A stretch of DNA of 64,000 nucleotides from Halofilum ochraceum. GTDB taxonomy: Bacteria; Pseudomonadota; Gammaproteobacteria; XJ16; Halofilaceae. Position numbers and translations under genes: made by a program. The notes below the pieces were generated by a model that worked only from the letters and a program-made list of their open reading frames with translations, made no database searches and was not told the origin of the DNA. Shown piece after piece: positions 18,392 through 28,843 of this stretch. Each line of letters opens with the position of its first letter. The stretch's first letter is position 1. Location: NCBI RefSeq assembly GCF_001614315.2, contig NZ_LVEG02000020.1, positions 1 through 64,000 of the forward strand. The letters run 5' to 3'.

Positions 18392-20437
18392 TTAACCATA
18401 GGATTTATACCTGAGTTCGAGGCCGCCTAAATCCACCTTGGACGCTGACTCAGACTTCGAAATATGTAATGCGACGTCGAAACGGTGACTTGACGGATGT
18501 GGCGCAAAAGCAAATTTGATGCTTTCTCGATTCTTATCCAGTACCCCAATCCGTCGTTTGTAGATCTGTTTTCCATCCTTCGCGTAGCTCAATGCCCAGA
18601 TTGTCACGCATGAATTGCGCGGCGCCTCCTTCCGGAGTTCGCCTTGTATATACATCATATATGGCGTCGGCCATCCGGAAGCGGTGTTCTTGGTCGTAGC
18701 CATCTCGTTCCAGCGACTCCCCCCGATCGTCACGTACGCATGACGACCCTCTCCATACGGTACGACAACCATCTTACCCGCCGCAAAGGATACGTCGCAG
18801 TTCCCACAATAGAGTCGATCCGAATTTATCCGGATATTCTCAGGGTATTGACCTGTCTTCGGCCTATTCCCGAGGGCTCGTTTGATTTTGTTTAAGAATC
18901 GCCCCCAAAACACATCGACCGCACGTCTCCACCCTTGCCCGATGCGTGGCCTGACTTCGCCATAGCCCAGGCGCACATTGACTCCACCGCCAATTTTCGC
19001 AAATTGGCGTTTCTGTTCGATCGTCCAGTCCGGGTAGCTGGGGAAGTCATTCGATTTTGACGCATTCACGGTGCGGCCGATCAGGTCCGCGCCGAGGCGC
19101 TGATGGTACGGAATGCCGAGTTTCTGCAGCTCCGTTTCGAGAGCGTCCGGTCCTGAAGCCATTTTTTCGAGCGAGATATGGGAGTTACACGTGACAATCA
19201 AACGCTCATTCACTTCGGCGACATACTCGCACACCCTTTCGAGACGCGTCATCGCGGCGACGTTCTCGTGTCGCAGTCGGGGATGTGCATGATCCTCCGG
19301 TGTGTCATACCAGTCGCGCTGCATAAGTGATCGGACTACGTTCGCAGGATTTCGGCGCAGGTGAACATACGTTGCTGCAGGAAAGAATCGCTTCAGGTCG
19401 TTTATGAATGAGGGAAGGTAGACATTGACTTCGGCGTAGTCTTTCGAGATCTGGCTGATTTCTTCCCAGGCATCACCCAAGAGGGTTTCGACACGTTCGG
19501 GCTCTTCCTCAAGCATTCGCGCGGCGGCGGTCGCCTTCTGGGCAGCGTCCCCGTTATGGTATTCCTGATTCAGGATGTACTCGTGGCGCGCTTCCAGCGG
19601 AGTTGCTTGCTGCAGTACCTCGCTCAGCCATTTGGATCCAGAGCGGGCTGGTGAAAGGAAAAAATAGAGTCTGGGGGGACCGCGCCAGTGGATCGGGTGG
19701 ATTAGTACCTGCCAACGCTCCTGTCCGCGTGCATACGAAAGTGGATCGGGACTCCGTGTCCAGTCCCCTCCGCTATCGCTGAAATACCGGTCAAACTCCA
19801 GGTGCCAAGCATGGTAGTCGATACCGAACTTGGCCATCGGAATCGACCATAATGGATATCGACAACCGTCTGGCCGCAGCGCTTCGTGACTCGCCGGGTA
19901 GTGCAGGCGCCGGCGATTATGGTCGGACTCATAAGGACCTTCGGCGGTTCGACCATCTTCATTCGCGAACGTATCGTATGGTTTAAGTTCGCTGAAACAC
20001 CAGTAATTGCTGACGCTGTGTTCATAACAACGGCGATCCCCGTGAGCCGCGATCCCCGTAACGGGAACCCCAGATTCACGAAGCTTCTGGAGCTGCTCGG
20101 CGATGGTTTGCGCGGGATCTTCGATCTCTCCGCCCGCCCATTGGGCCATCGCGTTTACATGCAGCCCAATCTCGTGACCGTAGTCCTGCAGTTGCAGGCA
20201 CTTTTCGGCCAATCGCTCATCCGTCCAGTACGGGGCGGTCGGTAGCAGAAAGTACGTGGCCCGAGCGCCCGCCTGGTGCTCCCAGTACGCCATTTCGAGC
20301 GCCACGTCGATGTCATAGTCCACGTCATGACGGAGTCCGCAGAGCCCTCGCGCCTCGGGTTGCTCGTGGAGCTCCCGCAGGGGGACGGTCTCTCCGAAAT
20401 GCTCGAGGTATCGGCTGTATTCCTCGAGGATCGCCAT
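18392..20437 (-). CDS. Fused polysaccharide-deacetylase-like / sulfotransferase protein with C-terminal extension (fusion 2)
   Basis: 681 residues, three parts. Residues 1-250 are deacetylase-like: RHDVD at 36-40, IGLHVN at 90-95, AAHGD at 130-134 and LIHPIHW at 245-251. Residues about 255-500 are sulfotransferase-like: P-loop SPARSGSKW at 262-270 and 3'-phosphate motif HLRRNPANVVRSL at 359-371. Residues about 530-681 look beta-rich and could be a carbohydrate-binding module; I do not recognise the family. It shares the domain order of fusion 1 but little direct sequence, so the two are diverged paralogues or separate fusions. The start codon follows the upstream glycosyltransferase stop directly, so translation is probably coupled. 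Confidence 0.8.
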   Translation of the reverse strand: MAILEEYSRYLEHFGETVPLRELHEQPEARGLCGLRHDVDYDIDVALEMAYWEHQAGARATYFLLPTAPYWTDERLAEKCLQLQDYGHEIGLHVNAMAQWAGGEIEDPAQTIAEQLQKLRESGVPVTGIAAHGDRRCYEHSVSNYWCFSELKPYDTFANEDGRTAEGPYESDHNRRRLHYPASHEALRPDGCRYPLWSIPMAKFGIDYHAWHLEFDRYFSDSGGDWTRSPDPLSYARGQERWQVLIHPIHWRGPPRLYFFLSPARSGSKWLSEVLQQATPLEARHEYILNQEYHNGDAAQKATAAARMLEEEPERVETLLGDAWEEISQISKDYAEVNVYLPSFINDLKRFFPAATYVHLRRNPANVVRSLMQRDWYDTPEDHAHPRLRHENVAAMTRLERVCEYVAEVNERLIVTCNSHISLEKMASGPDALETELQKLGIPYHQRLGADLIGRTVNASKSNDFPSYPDWTIEQKRQFAKIGGGVNVRLGYGEVRPRIGQGWRRAVDVFWGRFLNKIKRALGNRPKTGQYPENIRINSDRLYCGNCDVSFAAGKMVVVPYGEGRHAYVTIGGSRWNEMATTKNTASGWPTPYMMYIQGELRKEAPRNSCVTIWALSYAKDGKQIYKRRIGVLDKNRESIKFAFAPHPSSHRFDVALHISKSESASKVDLGGLELRYKSYG

Positions 20438-22069
20438 TTATCGGGACTCATCGGCCAGGGACTTTGGAGGCATAGCGGTGCAAAATCTGCTGTACAATGC
20501 CTGCAGATGTGCCGCCTGTGCAGGCCACCCGTATTGCTCGGCGAGTTCGACTCGGCGCTCCGGCGACAGAATGTACCTTGCCCGCGCGGTAATCGCCTGG
20601 TGGATAGCTCGCCCGATCGCTTCGGGGTCCGTCTCGTCCATCACTACACCACAGGCGTTCGCGTCAACGAATCGCCGCATCTCCAGAAGATCAGAAACTG
20701 CGACAGGTACGCCCGCAAAGACGCTTTCGAGCAATTTATTGGGCATACAGTAGTAGTAACTGAGACAGACATTCTGGATTGGCAACACACTCACGTCGGC
20801 GGTACCGATGTAGCCAACGACTTCATTCGGTGCCACCGGATCGATCAAGTGCAGCCTATCCCGAACACCAAGCTCGATCGCCAGTGCAACCAACTCGGTT
20901 TCGGTCGCCAGCCGGCGTGGCCCAACGGTTGCAAAGTGGAGATCGGGCATCGTAGCGAGTGCGCGCACGACCAGGTCCAGCCCCCGGTTGACGGTGACGT
21001 TGCCGACATAGACGCACAGTTTGTCGTCTGGTCCCAACCCGATATCCTGCCGCACAGTTGTTCCCGGAGTGATATTCGCGTCGAACAGCGGGGCATTCAT
21101 GACGACGGCGGGTCGTGGTATGCCGTAGTCGGTTCGCAGATGATCCGCTATGCTTTCCGATACCGTGACGACCGCATCGGCTCGGCGGATGTATTTGCGT
21201 TCGAGTATGCGCCGCCGAAGCCAAACGAACCACGGATAGCTGGAGTTCCGGTGCATTTCCAGTTCGTGCGAGTCATACACCAACCACCCACCGACATCCG
21301 CCGCGGCTCGGCCACCGGCAGGCAGCGTGGTGAGATCGTGTGCATGCACAGCGTCCGGTCTGAGTTCCGCGATGTGTCGACGAGCTGCCGTTCCGAATTC
21401 GTCCGTCTCTGAGAACCAGTACATCGTCGCCATGATCCGCTTGCCAAGGCGCTTGACCTTGCTCAAGGTTTTCTTGGCGATGCGTATTGCGCCGCGAACG
21501 ATACGTTTAACCCCACGTAATAGTTTTTGGGCTAGCCGTTTTACAGGGGGCGGCAGATTTCGTGTGGCACAACGCCAAGAAACTCCCGCTGGTTTTGGCG
21601 AGTTCTCTCCGGAGTCGTTTCCGGACACAGGTGAACGACGCGTGTCATGAGAACTTGTGACCTCGGACGCGGGAACGGTGGTTTTGCCCGCGCTTCGGGC
21701 CAAACCGTCTGTTTCACCATTGTTTTGGGAGTCGGCGGCTGAAGGCGTCGTCGCTTGAGTTTTATCAGGCGCCTGGACTCGCACGCTGCCGACTCCGCCC
21801 AAACGGGATCGACCAATAACGGCTGTGCGCACTCTGCTTTTCAGGGTTGGCCAGTCCAGTGGTACCGGCTCTACCCGATGGTACTGCACACCGTTACGCT
21901 CCTCACGTACGGGAAGATCACCGAACTGACGACACACGACGGTGACCTCATGGCCTACATGCACCAACGCCTCCGCCGACTTGATCACACGACTGTCGTT
22001 CACGCAGGAGTTGTTCACAAGCATGACCACATGCATTGACCGTGTATCCTTGGTGAACTCCGGATGCAT
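20438..22069 (-). CDS. Glycosyltransferase family 4 with internal basic insert
   Basis: 543-residue GT4 enzyme. The N-terminal Rossmann half starts at HVVMLVNNSCVNDSRV (13-28) and resumes at about residue 225 (AELRPDAVHAHDLTT). Between them lie a low-complexity hydrophilic stretch (about 98-165) and a strongly basic, probably amphipathic helix (about 172-215), suggesting membrane association. The C-terminal half has VYVGNVTVNRGLDLVV and the donor loop MPNKLLESVFAGVP with the EX7E glutamates. The start ATG overlaps the wbpE stop as ATGA, which supports this start. Donor unknown. Confidence 0.88.
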   Translation of the reverse strand: MHPEFTKDTRSMHVVMLVNNSCVNDSRVIKSAEALVHVGHEVTVVCRQFGDLPVREERNGVQYHRVEPVPLDWPTLKSRVRTAVIGRSRLGGVGSVRVQAPDKTQATTPSAADSQNNGETDGLARSAGKTTVPASEVTSSHDTRRSPVSGNDSGENSPKPAGVSWRCATRNLPPPVKRLAQKLLRGVKRIVRGAIRIAKKTLSKVKRLGKRIMATMYWFSETDEFGTAARRHIAELRPDAVHAHDLTTLPAGGRAAADVGGWLVYDSHELEMHRNSSYPWFVWLRRRILERKYIRRADAVVTVSESIADHLRTDYGIPRPAVVMNAPLFDANITPGTTVRQDIGLGPDDKLCVYVGNVTVNRGLDLVVRALATMPDLHFATVGPRRLATETELVALAIELGVRDRLHLIDPVAPNEVVGYIGTADVSVLPIQNVCLSYYYCMPNKLLESVFAGVPVAVSDLLEMRRFVDANACGVVMDETDPEAIGRAIHQAITARARYILSPERRVELAEQYGWPAQAAHLQALYSRFCTAMPPKSLADESR

Positions 22070-23178
22070 CAGGCGGTGATTCTGTTTGCTGCCGTGCAGG
22101 CTGCGTCTACCACCTGCGCCGCATTGGATTCTTGCATATAAGGATGCATCGGGAGGCTGAGCACTTCCGATGCGGCTTTGCTTGACGCTTCCAGATTCCC
22201 TGATTCAGCCAGTCCAAACACAGGCTGGTGATGTAGTGGCACCGGATAGTGCACGGCGGTCGGTATGCCCGCTTCGTTCAGCGCACGTTGGACAGCGTCG
22301 CGCCTTTGGATGCGGATCGTATACTGGGCGTACGCGGAGGTGTTGCCTGCCGCGATGTGCGGAGGCGTGATTGCCCCGTCGGTCTGCTCGTTGATGAGCC
22401 TCGTGTAGGCTGCGGCGACCTGCTGGCGGCGCTCGATCTCGTCCGGGAAGATATCGAACTTGGCGAGCAGGATGGCGGCCTGCAGGGTGTCGAGCCGGCC
22501 GTTCACGCCGATACGGGTGTGGTGGTAGCGCCGCTCCTGCCCGTGCACGCGGATCTCACGCATGCGCTGGGCCAGGGTCTCGTCGTTCGTAAAGCAGGCC
22601 CCGCCGTCGCCGTAGCCGCCCAGCGGTTTGCTCGGGAAGAAACTGGTGCAGCCGATGGTGGTGAGGCCGCAGGAGGGCCGGCCGTTGTGGGTGGCGCCAA
22701 GGCTCTGGGCGCCGTCCTCGATCACGGGCAGTGCATGGCGGGCGGCGATTTCGTTGATCGTGTCGTAGTCCGCGCATTGACCGTACAGGCTGACGGGCAT
22801 GATCGCGCGGGTGTTTTCCGTGATCGCCGGCTCGATGCGCTGCGGGTCGATGTTGTATGTCGCTGGGTCGATGTCGACGAATACAGGCGTGGCGCCGACC
22901 AGGGTGATGGCCTCGGCGGTGGCGATGAAGCTGAACGGGCTCGTGATGACTTCGTCACCGGGGCCGATCTCGAGCGCCATCAGCGCGATGACCAGCGCGT
23001 CCGTGCCGCTGGAGACGGTTATCGCGTGGCGCATGTTGGTGTAGCCGGCCAGCTTTTCTTCCAGCTCGCCGATCTCCGGGCCCATGATGTATTTGCCGTG
23101 GGCCAGCACGGCGTTGATCCGCCGGTCGATCTCGGGACGGATGCGCGCCTGTTGGGCGGCGAGGTCGATGAACTGCAC
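22069..23178 (-). CDS. wbpE: WbpE-like UDP-2-acetamido-3-oxo-glucuronate aminotransferase
   Basis: PLP-dependent DegT/DnrJ/EryC1 family aminotransferase, 369 residues. The PLP lysine is Lys184 in FFPSKPLGGYGDGG, and EDGAQSLGA carries the cofactor-binding aspartate. Next to wbpA, wbpB and wbpD genes it most likely aminates the 3-oxo intermediate to UDP-GlcNAc(3NH2)A, as in Pseudomonas aeruginosa O5 biosynthesis. Its stop overlaps the next start (ATGA), showing tight coupling. Confidence 0.93.
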   Translation of the reverse strand: MQFIDLAAQQARIRPEIDRRINAVLAHGKYIMGPEIGELEEKLAGYTNMRHAITVSSGTDALVIALMALEIGPGDEVITSPFSFIATAEAITLVGATPVFVDIDPATYNIDPQRIEPAITENTRAIMPVSLYGQCADYDTINEIAARHALPVIEDGAQSLGATHNGRPSCGLTTIGCTSFFPSKPLGGYGDGGACFTNDETLAQRMREIRVHGQERRYHHTRIGVNGRLDTLQAAILLAKFDIFPDEIERRQQVAAAYTRLINEQTDGAITPPHIAAGNTSAYAQYTIRIQRRDAVQRALNEAGIPTAVHYPVPLHHQPVFGLAESGNLEASSKAASEVLSLPMHPYMQESNAAQVVDAACTAANRITA

Positions 23179-23180
23179 GG

Positions 23181-23783
23181 TCAGCCACCCTCCGTGAGAC
23201 TGCCGGCCTCGGCGAGCTGCATGGCGCCGTCCTGCAGGCGGTAAAGGTCGCCGGAGTACGGGCAGCGGTACTCGCCCTCGCCGTCGACCGGCAGCGGGAT
23301 CTGCTCGCCGTAGCGGCTCATCCAGCCGATCTGCCGAGCTGGTACGCCGACCATGAGCGCGAAGGCCGGCACGTTGCGGTTAACCACCGCGCCGGCCGCT
23401 ATGAAGGCGTGCTCGTCGACGGTGATGTCGCAGACGATGGTGGCGTTGGCACCGATGGTGGCGCCGCGGCGTACCAGCGTCGGGCGGTACTGGTCCTTGC
23501 GCGGCACGGCGGAGCGTGGGTTGTAGACGTTGGTGAATACCATGCTCGGGCCGCAGAAGACGTCGTCTTCCAGGGTGACGTCGTCGTATACGGAGACGTT
23601 GTTCTGGATCTTGACGTTGTTGCCGATGACTACGCGGTTGCCGACGAATACGTTTTGCCCGAAGGAGCAGCGTTCACCGATCTTTGCGCCGCCGCAGACG
23701 TGGACCCAGTGCCAGATCCTGCTGCCGGCTCCAATGCTCGCGCCTTCATCGACGATTGCGGTGTCATGCACCTTGTAATCCAT
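23181..23783 (-). CDS. wbpD: WbpD-like UDP-3-amino-glucuronate N-acetyltransferase
   Basis: 200-residue left-handed beta-helix acetyltransferase with many hexapeptide repeats (for example [26 protein letters not shown]). It would add the second N-acetyl group to give UDP-2,3-diacetamido-2,3-dideoxy-glucuronate. I chose ATG 23783 ([12 protein letters not shown]); a longer frame runs into wbpB. It starts 2 bases before wbpE in the stop-start sense and follows wbpB by 13 bases. Confidence 0.94.
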   Translation of the reverse strand: MDYKVHDTAIVDEGASIGAGSRIWHWVHVCGGAKIGERCSFGQNVFVGNRVVIGNNVKIQNNVSVYDDVTLEDDVFCGPSMVFTNVYNPRSAVPRKDQYRPTLVRRGATIGANATIVCDITVDEHAFIAAGAVVNRNVPAFALMVGVPARQIGWMSRYGEQIPLPVDGEGEYRCPYSGDLYRLQDGAMQLAEAGSLTEGG

Positions 23784-23796
23784 ATCCGGTACTCCT

Positions 23797-26137
<2,341 letters not shown>

Positions 26138-26141
<4 letters not shown>

Positions 26142-26512
26142 GTTTTGCTCCTCTGGCTATAGGCGCGCGTTTCTTCGTGCGCGGCCTGCACTTCTCCGCG
26201 CAGGATCTCGATATCGGCGGCAATGCGCTCGTGCTCTTCCAGTTTGCGGGCGAGGAAGCGGCGCGCGACTTTCGTTTTCTCGACCATGCCGGTCGGCGTG
26301 AGGCGATAGAAGTACCCCGTCCTGTTACGGCTGTTGCCGAAATTGACCATTTTGATCCAACCGCGATCGATCAGGGCCCGGAGGCAGTAGTTGGCTTTGC
26401 CCAGACTGATGCCGAGTTCCGCAGCCAGTTCGCGCTGGCTCAGTTCCGGGTTCTGTTCCAGCAGCCTCAGAAGTCGGTATCGGGTTTCTGTGTCTAGTGG
26501 ATTTGAGGGCAT
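26138..26512 (-). CDS. MarR-family EPS-associated transcriptional regulator
   Basis: 124-residue winged-helix DNA-binding protein. The helix-turn-helix region is [24 protein letters not shown], followed by a wing and a C-terminal coiled coil (about residues 80-115). It matches the EPS-associated MarR subfamily that often heads exopolysaccharide operons. It is the first gene of operon II, overlaps wbpA, and probably binds the palindrome at 26605-26619 in its own leader (inference). Confidence 0.88.
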
Positions 26513-26560
26513 TGTTATTGGATCGCGGGCGTTTCAGCGGGCCCGGAGTGGGGGGCCGGA

Positions 26561-26572
26561 CACGCTACCGCC
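26561..26572 (-). promoter_or_regulatory. ops element (RfaH recruitment site)
   Basis: On the minus strand this reads GGCGGTAGCGTG, a full match to the ops core (GGCGGTAG then NNT) of E. coli JUMPstart leaders. It lies about 50 bases upstream of the first operon II gene and on the non-template strand for that operon, as RfaH requires. An rfaH gene is the next gene upstream. Confidence 0.85.
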
Positions 26573-26604
26573 AAGGCGGGATCCCCGAAAGGCCGCCTCC
26601 GAGT

Positions 26605-26619
26605 GTTCAACGATTGAAC
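26605..26619. promoter_or_regulatory. Palindromic operator candidate in operon II leader
   Basis: Perfect inverted repeat GTTCAA-CGA-TTGAAC. It begins about 5 bases downstream of the proposed -10 box, so it would cover the transcription start. Candidate binding site for the MarR-type regulator encoded just downstream; inferred only from position and symmetry. Confidence 0.45.
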
Positions 26620-26624
26620 GTTCC

Positions 26625-26653
26625 ATTAAATCATTGGGCATCCGCCGGAGCAA
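26625..26653 (-). promoter_or_regulatory. Candidate sigma-70 promoter of operon II
   Basis: On the minus strand, TTGCTC (26653-26648) and TTTAAT (26630-26625) are separated by 17 bases. This lies in the short gap after rfaH and would place the ops element about 45-57 bases into the transcript. Confidence 0.45.
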
Positions 26654-26697
26654 GTTGCAGGAGTCGGCGGTTGCGCCGCCCCCGAGGGCTCCGCGGG

Positions 26698-27204
26698 CTA
26701 ACAGGGAACTAGATGGTGCGTGCTGAGACGGGTGGTCGCGCCCTGCCCCACGATGGCAAGCAGGAGGTCGACCCGGTCGCGGGCGGATTTTGCCTGGACG
26801 ATGCCTTCGAGTCCAGCGAACGGGCCGTCGACCACGCGCACACGGCGCCCGGGCTGGAACTCGCCCGCGGACTCGATTGCGACGATGTTTTCCCCATCAG
26901 CCCGCGCGCGGAGGTCTTCGATCAGTCCCGCGGGGACAACGCTGGGCCGGTTGCCGAAACGCACCAGGCGGCTGACACCGATGGTGGCGTTGATGGGCGC
27001 CCAGTTGTCCACGTCGGTGTCGAGGCGCACGAACAGGTAGCGGGGGAACATGGCTTCGACGCGTTCGCGCCAGCGGCCGGCGTGGCGGATCTGGCGGCGG
27101 ATGCGCGGGAGGAAGGCTGCGAAGCCCTGGCGTTCGAGGTGTTCGGCGGCGGTGGTTTCGCGGGCCGGTTTGGTGTGGACCAGGTACCAGGCTGGGTCGG
27201 TCAT
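26698..27204 (-). CDS. rfaH: RfaH transcription antitermination factor
   Basis: NusG paralogue of 168 residues that loads on RNA polymerase paused at ops elements and promotes transcription and translation of long operons. The N-terminal NGN domain starts WYLVHTKPARETTAAEHL and contains VEAMFPRYLFVRLD; the C-terminal KOW domain has GRRVRVVDGPFAGLEGIVQ. I chose ATG 27204; the much longer open frame through this region is a shadow of the DUF2235 gene plus repeats. It lies directly upstream of an operon bearing an exact ops site. Confidence 0.95.
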   Translation of the reverse strand: MTDPAWYLVHTKPARETTAAEHLERQGFAAFLPRIRRQIRHAGRWRERVEAMFPRYLFVRLDTDVDNWAPINATIGVSRLVRFGNRPSVVPAGLIEDLRARADGENIVAIESAGEFQPGRRVRVVDGPFAGLEGIVQAKSARDRVDLLLAIVGQGATTRLSTHHLVPC

Positions 27205-27559
27205 GGTGTCTTGGTCCTGCCGGGGGCGGTTCTTGGGCTGCGAAATATAACATTTTGGAGTGGGTGGTTGGAGCGCGGTTTGTCGGATATCGCTGCGCTC
27301 AACCCAACCTGCGGGGTGGTTGATTTCGATGCGTGGTGGGGCGCTGGGTGGCGGCGGAGGGCGGATGGAGATGTTATGCCGCTTGGGCGCGGTATCGCGA
27401 GCGAGCTCGCTCCTACATGACGTCTGCCACCGCGGTGGAACGTACCTGTGGGAACGAGCTTGCTCGCGATTGGGGCCTTTCACGTGGCCGCGACTTCGAT
27501 CTGCCGGCTGGCTCCCTTTGGTTGCAAGCCGGCCTACTTTCTGGGCATTTCCTGGGCGA
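27205..27559. repeat. Repeat cluster between rfaH and the DUF2235 gene
   Basis: No gene seen. It contains part of a GTAGGTTGGGTT-type repeat (27288-27314), two GCGAGC-GCTCGC hairpins in opposite orientations (27394-27415 and 27446-27470) and a TTCGGTCGCAAG-type REP (27503-27537). The rfaH promoter should be here but I cannot place it. Confidence 0.8.
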
Positions 27560-28558
27560 TCAGCGGATCCATTGGAATTGGTCCGGGAGGACTTTGGGGT
27601 TGTAGTCGGTCCGGTTGATGCGTTTGCCGGTGGCGGTGTGGATGCGGGCTCGGGGTTCGATTTCGCGTGGGCGGTTGCCGAGAAAGAGGAGTCTGAGGGC
27701 GCGGCCCTTCCAGGTTTTCCATGGGCGATGCATCTGACCGGCGGGGTTCGGGGGCTGCGGTGGTTCGGCGGCGTCGTTGATCTGTAGGCCGGCCGCCGCG
27801 GCACGGTCGAGCATCCACTGGAGGCTGATCTCGGCGAGGCCGCGTTCGGCGTAGCCGCCGCCGATGTCGGCGTGGGCGCCGGGGAACCAGACCTGTTCGA
27901 GGGTCTGGTGGTCGTGTGCGCGGTGTTCTTCCCACAGGAGCGGTTCGAACTTCGGGCGGCGTTCGTCGATGGCGAGGGCGTGGTAGGCATGGGTGACCTC
28001 CGGACCGAGGCGGGCGTTGAAGAAGCGCCGGTTGCTGTAGAGGTAGCCGAGCGAGGCAACCGTGTCCCAGACGCCGATGCAGTGGACGGGGCATGGGCGG
28101 CCGTAGGTGGCGGCGAAGCCCGCGGCGGCTTTGTCGTTGCCCTGTTCGTTGTAGAGGCGGGTGGCGTAGCGGACGAGGTTGTCCTGTTCGGGGTATAGGA
28201 TGCCGCACTTGGCGAGCATGCCGGCCAGGGCGCGCACGGCGTAGGCGCCGCGGCTGAAGCCGAACAGGAAAACGCGGTCGCCGGGGCGGTAGTGGCGCAT
28301 GAGGAAGCGGTAGCCGTTTTCGATGTTCTCGGTGAGGCCGTGGCCGAAGAGTTTGCCGATGGTGATGCCGATTCTACCGCCGTCGATGAGGCCGAGCGGC
28401 GAGAAGGTGCCGACGCCGGGTTCGTAGCGGGCGATCTGGGTGGCGGAATCGGCCGCGAGGCGCTGGTAGAGGTGGACGACGTTGGTATTGACGGTGCCGT
28501 ACTGGTTGGCGGTGCCATCGCAGCAGAAGACGAGGTTGCGGGGTTGGGGAGTGGTCAT
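27560..28558 (-). CDS. DUF2235 alpha/beta hydrolase (Tle1-like fold)
   Basis: 332-residue protein of the DUF2235 family, which includes type VI secretion phospholipases (Tle1) and many stand-alone hydrolases. The N-terminus has FCCDGTANQYG, and the nucleophile elbow is GFSRG at 100-104 with Ser102. Later blocks VWDTVASLGY and VWFPGAHADIGGGY are family hallmarks; the latter probably carries the catalytic Asp/His region. No signal peptide, no VgrG or immunity-like neighbour, so a secreted effector role is not supported. Start at ATG 28558 (MTTPQPRNLV) chosen over a longer frame. Confidence 0.87.
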   Translation of the reverse strand: MTTPQPRNLVFCCDGTANQYGTVNTNVVHLYQRLAADSATQIARYEPGVGTFSPLGLIDGGRIGITIGKLFGHGLTENIENGYRFLMRHYRPGDRVFLFGFSRGAYAVRALAGMLAKCGILYPEQDNLVRYATRLYNEQGNDKAAAGFAATYGRPCPVHCIGVWDTVASLGYLYSNRRFFNARLGPEVTHAYHALAIDERRPKFEPLLWEEHRAHDHQTLEQVWFPGAHADIGGGYAERGLAEISLQWMLDRAAAAGLQINDAAEPPQPPNPAGQMHRPWKTWKGRALRLLFLGNRPREIEPRARIHTATGKRINRTDYNPKVLPDQFQWIR

Positions 28559-28843
28559 GGGCGTTCTTCCTTGAACGGGGCTCGGGTTGTCTGGGGCCAT
28601 TGGCCGGCCTGTTGTCATGGTAATCGGTGCCGGGTGGCCATGCCAGTGGTGGGTTGGTGAGGTTGGTGGGACTTCGTGTGGGCGGGGTTCTCGCCGGGGT
28701 GCAGTGCTGGCGCTGGATTGCCGCGGTCGCTTCGCTCCCTCGCAATGAAGGTTGTTTCTTGTGCGGATAATCCGTCCGTGCGGGCTTTGTAGAGGTTGTG
28801 CCGTTGGGTTTCGCTGGCGCTCAACCCAACCTACGGGAATGGC
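28559..28843. repeat. Repeat-bearing gap between the beta-CASP and DUF2235 genes
   Basis: A GTTGGGTT/AACCCAACCTAC-type repeat lies at 28801-28835. A weaker element with TCGCTTCGCTCCCTCGC lies near 28727-28743. The stop codon of the metallo-hydrolase is the TAG of a GTAGG just beside the first repeat. Nothing else is recognised. Confidence 0.7.

Noticed and set aside
27560-28558. DUF2235 protein as a type VI secretion effector
   Set aside because: No VgrG, PAAR, Hcp or immunity-like gene nearby, and DUF2235 proteins are common outside secretion systems.
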